A DNA stretch of 64,000 nt, from positions 10,106,001 to 10,170,000 of the forward strand of contig NC_066296.1 of assembly GCF_905404315.1 (NCBI RefSeq), read 5' to 3'. Every line of letters begins with the position of its first letter. Position 1 is the stretch's first letter. The translations under genes were made by a program, and so were the position numbers. The notes under the pieces were generated by a model. The model did no database searches. It had not been told where the DNA came from and saw nothing but the letters and a program-made list of their open reading frames with translations. This document shows, one piece after another, positions 1-11,000 of the stretch. This stretch comes from Leptidea sinapis. Taxonomy: Eukaryota; Arthropoda; Insecta; Lepidoptera; Pieridae.

Positions 1-1999
1 AAATATAATAACGGACATAGCTCTATCTGATCATTACAAGCTGACCCAACAGAAGCTGTTCTGTGAATAGAAAAAAAATTATGTACCTACCTAAGTATTC
101 GGGAATAATGTAGTCTGAAGTCATCGGAAATTAATGATTTTATATTATGTTGTACTAAACTGATAAAGATTAATATCGTATTTGTGTAAACAGCTTTTAC
201 ATTACCACTTTATATGTAATCACTCATTTATAATAATTATTTAAAGCATTAAAATGGATATAGTATCTCATCCTTAAGAGATATACCATCGTGTACTTTT
301 CTGTAGAACTATGTAAGATACACGATTCCACCATACATTATTTTATTATATCTCAATGGGTTTAGACAGCGTTTTCGTTGAAAGCTCCCAGACGGCTTAT
401 TTTTATCCGACACCACCAACAAATATCGTTAATGCATACAATATATATACAAAAACTGAACACATTATATACTAAAACCTTCCTCGAGAATCACGCTATC
501 CATAAGTGAAACAGCACGACGATCGGTGCAGTGAACAGACAGACAGACAGACAGACGCGGCGGAGGCAATTGTTTTATAATATGAAGTATGTATTATTTT
601 ATCAAAATAAAACAGCAAATACAAAAAATACTTTTATTAACCCTAAGTAACTATTCTATACTTAATTCAAATGAGGCACATAACTACACAGCACTCGGGG
701 CAGGCTTCCAAAACCAAAGTCAAGTAAAACGTGCAAAAATGGTAAATAATAAGCAGCTAGCCCACAGAGGGTTAATATCCTAAGGGGTTCCGCCACTATT
801 TTACACGAGGGTCTAAAAATGCCCCCAACCATGCCCACACAGGGTGAGTGCACCGCAGAACCGACCAGGTAAGGTTGCCAAAGCCCGTTTCATGCTGTCC
901 AATCACAGCTAAACTCAGATCTCAAGTTATAGTGCCACAAACAAAATTGAATACAAAAGTACATATAACATTAAAATTTAATTACACAGTAAGAAAAATA
1001 TTTTTATACAGTTTATAAAGTATACAGGCTAAACTTGAATATATAATAAAAGAGCTGACAAACAAAAATAGACAGATTTTAAATCACAGATAACAAAATG
1101 TTTGCTTAATTATTTTAAGTTATTGATGACAATTAAATGGTTCATATATAACAACTTTTTCATATATGTTTAGAGATATCTGGTAAGTTTTTTGAATAAA
1201 ATCAGTACAAAAAACAACTTTCCAATTTACAATACGAAACTAACCACAGCAATATTACAGTCTGAATAAAACATAACATTTTTTAAATGTAAGCTGTTCT
1301 CATACAGTGCCATTTTTTCTACAGTACACAGACACCAAATTTTACATTTTTTTCACGTTTTTTTTACTCAATTAATATTAATTAATATTACAAATCAAAT
1401 AGGAAAAAGACATTCAAAGATGTATTTTTTAATTTTTATTGTATTTTTCTTATTTTTTTTAATTATTGACTCTATGACAAAATATATTAAGCTTTTTAAT
1501 AATGTGATATGAATCATATCTTATGATATTGTGAGTGAAATTTTATAAAAAAAAAAAAAGCCTAATATATTTTATAGCAAGAACAAAGTACACCAATTGT
1601 GTATATATACAAATAATTCTTTATTTTTCGTTTGTTCTTAAATGAAAATATTGTCCATAACTTCACTGCAACCAATGACGTCATTCTTCTTAACACAAAT
1701 ATTAAATCATCTCAATAGATTTTGAATGTAGTACCATGATTCTTTAATAGAACAAACAGGAAAAGTGTAATTTTTATATCACACAAACTATGACACCTTG
1801 TTGTTACAGTTGTTCTGAACGTGTGTTTATCCGTTCATCTGTTTCGTCACACACAGTAATGTGTAAGTCCTTTCAAAATGTTAACATTATGTTTAAATTC
1901 TCAAAATTCATTCACCATCATTATTTACAATAATCACAATCGCTATATTAGTCTCCAAACTTCAGTTTCAATTCACAAACAACATATCACTTGTTATCA
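1..1999. other. NXF1 3' UTR and downstream flank, no gene recognised
   Basis: Very AT-rich. The part next to 2000 must be NXF1 3' UTR. A CAGA microsatellite lies at about 537-556. The stretch at about 670-900 is less AT-rich and not recognised; its small open frames on both strands match no family I know. Confidence 0.4.
1620..1625 (-). terminator. Candidate NXF1 polyadenylation signal
   Basis: AATAAA on the minus strand, about 375 nt after the NXF1 stop. The region is so AT-rich that other signals exist further left, so the true 3' end cannot be fixed from sequence alone. Confidence 0.35.
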
Positions 2000-2099
2000 T
2001 CACTTAACAAATGCCTCTGGAGGTATTTTTCCTTCTGACTGTAGCTGGTTAAATATAAACAGAGCTCGCTGGTAGTCCCAACCAGTTTCTTGCAGGCAG
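2000..2099 (-). CDS. NXF1: NXF1 exon 10 (end of UBA-like domain, stop)
   Basis: A 100-nt coding part encoding CLQETGWDYQRALFIF, then NQLQSEGKIPPEAFVK and TGA. This matches the human end CLQDNNWDYTRS...GEIPEVAFMK (from memory). Acceptor is TTTGACAG. The Trp-Asp-Tyr and the Pro-x-x-Ala-Phe end are hallmarks of the TAP-C domain. Confidence 0.94.
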
Positions 2100-5000
2100 C
2101 TGTCAAACAAATTTATTAATTAGTGTTACATACTTAGTATAGTACTCCTTTGCACAGGATGCCGGCTGGATAATGGGTACCACAACGACGCCTTTTTCTG
2201 CCGTGAAGCAGTAATGTGTAAGCATTATTGTTTCTCGGTATAAAGGGCGCATTTGCTAGTGAAATTACTGGACAAATAAAACTTAGCATCTTTTGCCTCA
2301 AGATGACGAGCGCAAGTGTAGTGCCGCTCAGATTATTGGGTCTTTCAATAATTTTGAGCAACAGTGCATTGGGTAGGGCGTATCAATTACCATCATCTTA
2401 ACGTCCCCTTTGTTTATATATTTTGTTTATTTGTTGTGATAAAACCTTCTATTGAACCAAATACAAATACGACGCTAAACTAAAGCCAGCTACAGGTCTC
2501 CTGTCTGTTTCACACGCCTTCTTACGCCATTGTCTTCTCTATCTTGTCTTTCGATGCCGTTCGTTATATGTATACCCCGGAACGAATAAGGCAAGCAAAA
2601 TAATTGAAAAACGTTGTGGCAGATAGATTGGTCAGATTTATAGGTACTGTAATAGTAATATAGAGGTTACTGTAAAATATAACTTCCCATGTAAATTTTC
2701 GAATTCAGTAAAACTCTTTGTTTTTTTTTTAATAAATCAAATCAAAATTAATTTATTAATCTAGGTCAAGGATATGACATTTAAGTATGTCAAAAATATT
2801 TTTTCTTTTTCAATTTACCACCACCCCTTCACCAATAGATAGAATAACACCTAACACTTTTAGTTCAGGCCTCCTTCAATTTATAGTTTTCTAACCATCA
2901 ACAGTGGTTAAAACATTATGAAACCATTTTCAAGTTTGGTTGATTTGGTTGTCAGATCTTGGAACAGAACCAATATAATTCATGGAGGATTATTATTTTT
3001 TTCAATTAAGGAATAGAATGCATTGGATATATAAAATTTGGTAAATTGATTGTATATGAAGATCTTAAACATCAATATTTTAGAAAGTGGTCTTTAAAGC
3101 ACAAAATTATTAAACATGTTATTACCAATAAGTGTATGGAGCCTATGAGAATAACATCTACTGGTGTGCTAGGCTGATAATATTACTACAGATTTTATAA
3201 GCTAGTAATAAGAACATAAACTTTGTACCGGACAGTTACTATTCGAGGCGCAGGCATAAATTGTTCGTGAGTCCGACACATCATACTGTGGCTCGCACCA
3301 ACTCACCTATACCGAGGTATCTCTGCTCTCAACACTCTTCTCAAAGCCAACCCTGCTTTTGATATATTTGGCGGATGGATGGCAGACGATTCTAACAGAG
3401 TGCTTGCGTTTTTGCGAGAGCAATGGATGAACGGTATTTGGATGTTTATTAATTGATAGTTAATTCCAGTAAACTTTGTAATTATTTATGTAATATTTTA
3501 GCATTTTATTTGTAATTAATTACATACTTTATATTGTAATTGGCTCACGCCGTTTTATTAAAGTATAAATAAATAAATAATTGCTACTTACTTTATACTC
3601 CAGTGGTCGTTCATTCCCGTTTGTTGGCAGAGCATGTTGAGCATCATTTTGTGAGTATCATCCTGTGATGGAGTACTTACAGCCAGGGCAGTCATGGCTG
3701 GTGTAATCATATTTGGCGCAACTGCAACTGCAGGAGTTGCTGGCTGGGTTACCTCTGGAGCTTTGAATGCTTTATTCTCCTGTTAAATTCATAGGATTCT
3801 AATTAAATACACTAATAAACAATTTTTACATATGTATTTAAATAAATGAATGATCAACTTTGTAGATACCAATTCATTCTTATTGATGGCTATGTTATGC
3901 ATGAGAGTGGAAAGATATGTGAATGTACAATCAGGAATGTTTAATAATATATTTGAATTAATTTATTATTTTATTAGGGTTAAGTAAAATAATAATAAAA
4001 ATGTAATTTTAGGTAAAAATTACTGTAAAAACTTTAAAAAGTGTTTAATTTAAATGTATTTGTAAATTATAATTGATAGTACAACAAATCACAAGTTATC
4101 CCATATTATATTTTTTAAAGATATCATTAAATTATAATATTGTCATCACTTGCATGTTATCAAATAGGTACTTTTATGAAAGATTTTTTTAAGTAGCAAC
4201 TTACCTGATCTTTAGTAACGTTTGTAATGAATAGAACATCATTGATAATGCAGAAACCACCTCCAGCGTTGGGCACAATCACAAAGGTCCTATGGAACGA
4301 TCGCATTGGAGTGCCATTTGTGAAATGCTCTTTGAATATTCCATTCATTGTTAGAACCAGCATTGTGGGCTGCAAACAAAATAATATTGTTAAGTGTATC
4401 TGTTTTTAATATATCTTAGTAACAACAGCAGTTATTTCATCATAAAAGTGATATTATATTATTATTATTATTATGGTTGTTTACTGTACTGTATGCTTGA
4501 TTAATACGAGAAAAAAAATGTATCATAATTTAACTCTCCCAGGGACTACAATAGGTGAATAAATAATTGATGACATATAGTTGTATCTTTTGCTTATAGG
4601 AAGAGAGAACATCACGGTATGGTATCACCATTTTATTATTATTGCAAGGTTTTACTTAACATTATTTTGTTTGTGGGTTGGTTGGTATATATCTATGTTA
4701 GTATTTTGTTAAAGTTCAAATATTGAAAGTAACATATATAACACTCCCCGATATCTGATTCAGCTATTTCGATGGCAATGCAATAATATGATAATATACA
4801 TAATCTGATCAGAGTTAAATTGTGTAGTTTAGATTTTATGACGTTGAAGAATATAAAATGTTAAAGAAGATATCTTAGATAGAGGTAGTTTCTGTACAAT
4901 TATGACAGTGTTCCACAGATAGAAGTCTGGAGACTCGGAATAAATTGGTATAACACTGAGATAATGGCGAAAAGACCCAAATGACCTAGATTACCTAATG

Positions 5001-8000
5001 ATTAGAGTAATAAAACCGATGCTAAAGTTTCTGCAGCCACCCACAATACTAGTAGGTACTTATAAGAGCAATTCTTTGAATTCTTAATTATTATTGATTC
5101 TTTCTTATACTTACTACTATAATCTTACTTGTAGCCTGCAACTAAAGTATTGTATGGAAACAATAATGAGATACAGTTTTATTTGGTTTATAAAGGTCTT
5201 TATTTACCATAAGCTTAAAATCGAATACAATCGATACTGATGATACTTAATCACAATTATTTTACTTAGACTAATTACGTCTTTCAAAATATTAAAATAT
5301 AAACTTAATAAACTAGACAATGAAATAAGTAGGTAATAAAATACAAAAAATCTCGAAAGAACTGGGCATTCTTTCAAAACAAAGGCAAACCTATAATCAT
5401 TATTACTCCTCTAATTTTATCTGTCATTTATACAACCACGACCAATAATTTAAGTACATACTTTACTGAGTCTTTGAAGTCAAGTACTAGTAAGGACTCC
5501 ATAGAGAATACTCTAAAAAAGCTTTGTGTACTGTACTATAATGTCGCCAATAAAGAAGTTGTTTTGGTGGCACAGATCAAGGTTAGGTATGATAGATTCA
5601 TAGAAATATTAGGTATTATTACGTAGTACATACAATTATATTACATACATCTTAATATATATAAATTACGTGACACGTTGTTTGTCCGCGATGGACTCCC
5701 AAACTAATGAACGGATTTTAATGGGGATTACTTCATGCAGTGCAGTTTGGTCCAACTTGAGAGATAGGATAGTTTTTATATCGATTTGGGACCCATAATT
5801 ATTTTTATTTTCAATATTTGTTTTATATGGACATATTTTCTGTGAGAGAATTTAGTGACGCACGGTTTGACAGTTCCGCTGTGAAACAATTTCATTATTA
5901 CAACAGGGATCATTTTATACGAAAGATTTCTTGATGTTTTGAAATATTATTGGCAAATTCCTATAAACAGTATTTTTTTTATTATCTACAGAACAACGGA
6001 TGTCATATCAGCTAGTTTATAGGTATATATTATACAATATTTTTTCATGTTCAAATCATTTGGCTAAACATTTTAATGTCAACTTAAAAAAAATTATAGC
6101 ATAATTTGCCGATAACATGCTGCTAGGTATATTTTGTAATTTACAATTTTCCCGCGTTGGCTGTGCCTTTGCCATTCCTTGGAGGAAAAATGAAACCACT
6201 CACCAGAGATAAGTATGTATACAACACATTTCCCGCCCAATTAAGCGGCTAGTCGAAATTTTGTGATATTTGTTTTTTCTATTTTTGTTTTATTCAAAAT
6301 AACCTAGTCGTAGAAAAATTATTGTGAGCGACACGTTGTATAGTTACACAAAGTGTCGCATACAACTAGGTCATTCACTGCAACCCACGACACTCGTATT
6401 TTTTGACCGTCATTATACAACTGTTGCACAAAACACTATAAAAAGTATTTTATTTAAATGTTTAACACTCGCGTTAATCAAAGAAAAAACCCTGTTTAAA
6501 ACTGACATCTCTAGAGTTACTCTCTGAGATTTAGCTAGCTTTGTTAATTCCAGCACTATAGGAATGTTATGTGTATTAAAACAACTTACCTTAAACACTA
6601 ATAAATCAACTGCAAATCCCATCAAATCATGTGTGGATTTAGGTAAATCTGAGAGAAACGACACCACTTGCAATCTGCCCGTCTTTAAGTATCTTCTTCT
6701 TGATTCACGATCTGTTATCCTCATTATATTTCTACTATTTGATATATACGCGTTTAACCTAAAATAAAAAATGTTCTCAATTTGTTCGGTGAATAAAACC
6801 AGTGGAAAGTTTATTGAACAGAATACCAGCTAGATAGGAACCACATTGGCGCTTTTTTCTGCCATCAAACAGTAGTGTGCGAGCAATATTTGTGTTTCGG
6901 TTCAAAAGTAGTGAGTAAATGATCTAATGAGACTTAACTTCATACATGCACAGGAAGCCGGCTTCACGGCAGAACATTACTGTGTTATTTGTGTGTGTAC
7001 ATAATTGTAGTACCGCTCAGAAAATTTGGGTTTTTGGGTAGGGCGTATCAATTACCATCAGCTGAAAACACACACACACTAACACAGTGACATACATATT
7101 GCGATTGTATGGCGTAGCTTGTAATTCGTGTGTGTTTAAATATATTATACGAAGAGCATAAAATACAAAGAGAACTTACCTCTGTGTATTATTCCGATTG
7201 TCACTGCTCAAATAATTTGCCGACATAGACATAGTTGCTGATTCATGATATGCGTCGAGCAATGGCTGGCGCGACTCAGAGTCATATATAGCGAAGTATT
7301 GCTTTAGGAATTCTCTCACAAGCTCTTGGCCGCTAGGGTCAATAAGGAATGACTGTTGCATGGGTGGCAGCGATACGTCTTCAGGGACGTCGAACCCAAT
7401 CGGTGGTGGTAGATCCTCGCCATCCTTCACAAAGTAGAATACAATATTTATACGGGCTTTATTTACTCGCTTCATCATCATCATCAGCCTATCAATCTAT
7501 CTTGTGCGGTCTACCAACACTGCGGCTGCCGGTACTTTCGGTATTAAAAATATATTGATGCCTGGTTCAAGATTCCGAAATATTTTAACGAGCAAAGTGT
7601 ATCGTAAAGGAGTATCGCAGAAATGGACCCACATATTTTAAAAATTAAAGGAGCATCGTACATAGACAAGTTGATAGAAATAAGAAAATGTTAAAATTTG
7701 TTACACAATACGTTGTTGTGCAAAAACGTAACGCTATGCCATAGAGATTCTATTGTATTCTATTCTTCCTACTATGGATCCTGTGGAAGGTATACCACAA
7801 GTTTGCCAATGGCATGTTGCCCTTGTCAGTTTATATTTTATTAAATCTTTTAATTTTTTTTTTATTCCCTAAGACTTTAGAATCTCATATATATAGCTTA
7901 AGTTCACTTAGAATGTGTTGTAAAAACCCCAGTAAATTAATCAATACAGTCAGTTATTTTATGTAAAATAAGTGCATTAGATACCTACCAGTTATGATTC

Positions 8001-11000
8001 TTTCAACTAGGTAATTAGGAATTTGTAGGTAAACTTACTTACATTTATATGGTAACTTACGTACATTTTACTAAAAATCTGAATAGCTGGGTTTATACAA
8101 TAATCAAATTATACATTATGATACAGTAAGCACTTATAATCAATAGCTTGCAATAACCTCTACCCACACATCTTGGTATAATTAAAAATAATAATTGCTT
8201 AATTTGTTTTTTAATTATAGTTTGTTTCATTTTTATCTTTTTTTTCTTACCCTTTTAAGCCATGCTTAACATTTGCTTTTTTGTTACTTCTATCCCGTTC
8301 TACAACTATAACTAGTTTCTATCATGTACACAGGGGCGTGCATATCATATAGGCAATTAGGCAGTGCCTATGTCGTTCTTAACCGAAATAAATATAGGAC
8401 TGTGTTAAAGTTGATTTAGTTTAATTTGGTTCCGTTATTTTATAACCAAAATGCTACTTGCTACTAGATCAATCCTTTCACATTCCAAAGCTCAACTACG
8501 ACTAGTTATATCCATAGTGCCTACCTTGGTAGAAAACCGCTGCACGCCCCTGCTTGTACACTATCTCTACCAGTGGGTCCCAAAATACATGCAAGCTCGC
8601 CATTCTCCTTTTCATTTCACTCTGACAAGTCTCACAACAATCTGATATGGAATATGTGAAATTTAGACCTTTTAAATTTGTTTTTACATGAAATCAATTT
8701 CAGTTTCACCATTTATTATTTAATAATTGTTGTTACCTTTCACGGGTAGGCCTGCTCACTACATAAGTAATCATTTACCTTCATGATGATTACTTATTGA
8801 AAGTAATTGATATTTCGGCTCTGTAGCTTAAAGTACAAAGTAGCCATAATATCGAAATAAGCTGATAACAATCAATTAAATTAATACTTTCTACTTTTCC
8901 CTCACAACTTACCAATCTTAACAGCTTTGGAAACTTCCTCCGGACATCACTGAAGAAACAAACAATATGGCAACTCACAATCTCTGTAACTTTCACACAT
9001 CATTATAACATTCAAAATAATGTAATTCAAAATTACTTGAAAACTGTACTAATGTAAATACATTTATAATCAATAAGTAACTATACCTATATATAATATA
9101 GTTACTATAAGCACATTGGCATCAATATAATATTGTATTTACAGTAGTCAACTTTCTTTTTTAATTTTTATTGTATTATTAGTGACCTTGTTTGTAAAAT
9201 AAAATATGTCCAAGAAGTCTCAAGTAGGTAGTAATTTATAGAGTTAACATTACATATAGACAACTCTTTTATTGTATCGACTCTATTTTAAAAACAAAGT
9301 CCTATTTCTGATGTGTTAGAATAAAAACTGTACAATTAAAATTGCAAAATAAGCAAATTCATAATAATAAATTGAATGTTTTTATTAAATTTTTTTGTTG
9401 AACAACATGTAAACAAGCTACACAATAAATATGGATAAGTGGTTAACAAACGCAAGTTAGCAGTATAAGGTATAAAAATATCATAAACTTTAAATCATAG
9501 ATTCTCAACGTGGGCGATAACACCCCATTGTGGGTGTTTGGGACTTTCAGGGGGGGGGGGGGGGGGGGGGGGGGCCGTAGAAGAAAGAGAAAGTTAGGGG
9601 GCATTGGATAGATAGATGGCGCAGATGGCCACATCTACGCCAGTGGGTAGATTAAAAAATATAGTCTAAAAAGGCAAAAAAATACATGAAAACACTCTAG
9701 AAAAAAACATATTCTCAAAGTGGGTGGTGAGCTAAATAAGGTTGAGAAACTATGCTTTAAATAATACATTTCATGAATAAAATATTTGTTTATATAAGAA
9801 TTATCATTAATTTAATACTTATTTGATTTAAATAATTGATAATTCATAAAACTTTTGGATTAAAACATGTGTACATATAACTGTATTTATTTTGATGAAT
9901 TTGCAGTTTAGCAATGTTAATGATTCACACCGTAATAATTACATTTTTTTCTATGGAAATGGAGGACACATGAGCATAGATTTGGGTCACCTAAATTAAT
10001 AATTCATAACACTGTTTATTGGATTAGAATGTGTGTAATTATAACAGTATTTATTTTAATATCCACTTATTATTTTAAAGTAGTTTATAGTTTAGAGAGT
10101 GCATAAGTACTGTTAAAATTGTTTTTTTTCTATGAAAATGGAAGGCAAATGAGCTTAGATATTGGTCACCTCGTTGTAAGTGTCCAACATGGCCCATACT
10201 AGTTTCTAATACAAAGGAATCAAAAGAGCGACCTTATAGAATGTCAAAGCAAGTGGTGGATGAGGATCAAACAAAGGGAAGTCAAAATCAAATATTTCTC
10301 AAATAAGTAACATGTGTTTTAAAACTTTCAAAAGTATTTAATAGAGATTTATGAGTCTAGTAACACTAGACTCAAACAGATTATTAGACAACAATAAATA
10401 AAGAAATCTATTTTTGTAACTGTTAGAAAATCTTATACTTCACTATACCACCAACCAACACAGTCTAACCTGCCAAAATTACAATACCATTATTTGGAGC
10501 ACTTTTTCTACCACCAAAAAGACATTGTATTTCATAATCAGCATAATGCCAAATTTTATTATCAAACCAAACCATTGGGTGAGGCAAAGATTGATTAAAT
10601 ATTACCTGACGTAACTTTCATGATCATTGAACCTGTTCACCAAAGGGTTTCCTTTGAGGTAAAGCTCCACCAATGCCAATGATTTCAGCGACTCTAATGA
10701 TGCAATCGATGGTATCTGAAAAATTATCAATAAAAAAGTATATATACATAATATATATACAATTGCCGCCTTGTTTAAAAAATCTGTATTTTTAAGCATG
10801 ACTAAACAGTTTCTAAATTCTAAAGTATTAGTATCAATAACAAATATATTATTGGAAGATAACTAATTACAGTTAACTAACCCGGTTATCACCCAAGTAA
10901 AGTATTTTCAAGTGTTTGAACTTAGCACTTAACACTTTCAAATGCTCCATGCCATGAAGTTTGTTGTCATTGAGATTTAGTGCTTCTAAATCAGGAATAT

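Larger units (their letters stand above)
8950..10605 (-). other. NXF1: NXF1 intron 4, candidate cassette (retained) intron
   Basis: The 1656-bp intron between the 110-nt and 37-nt exons (donor CAG|GTAATA, acceptor TTTCTTCAG). In animal NXF1 genes the intron at this place is known to be kept in some transcripts, and in vertebrates it carries a constitutive transport element. Here it holds a tandem duplication (9841-10171) and a 25-base G run. Retention in this species is inference. Confidence 0.6.

Noticed and set aside
537..556. Functional CAGA repeat
   Set aside because: A short microsatellite with nothing around it to suggest a role.
9443..9634. A proline-rich small protein on the minus strand
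   Set aside because: The proline run is only the translation of the 25-base homopolymer inside an intron.
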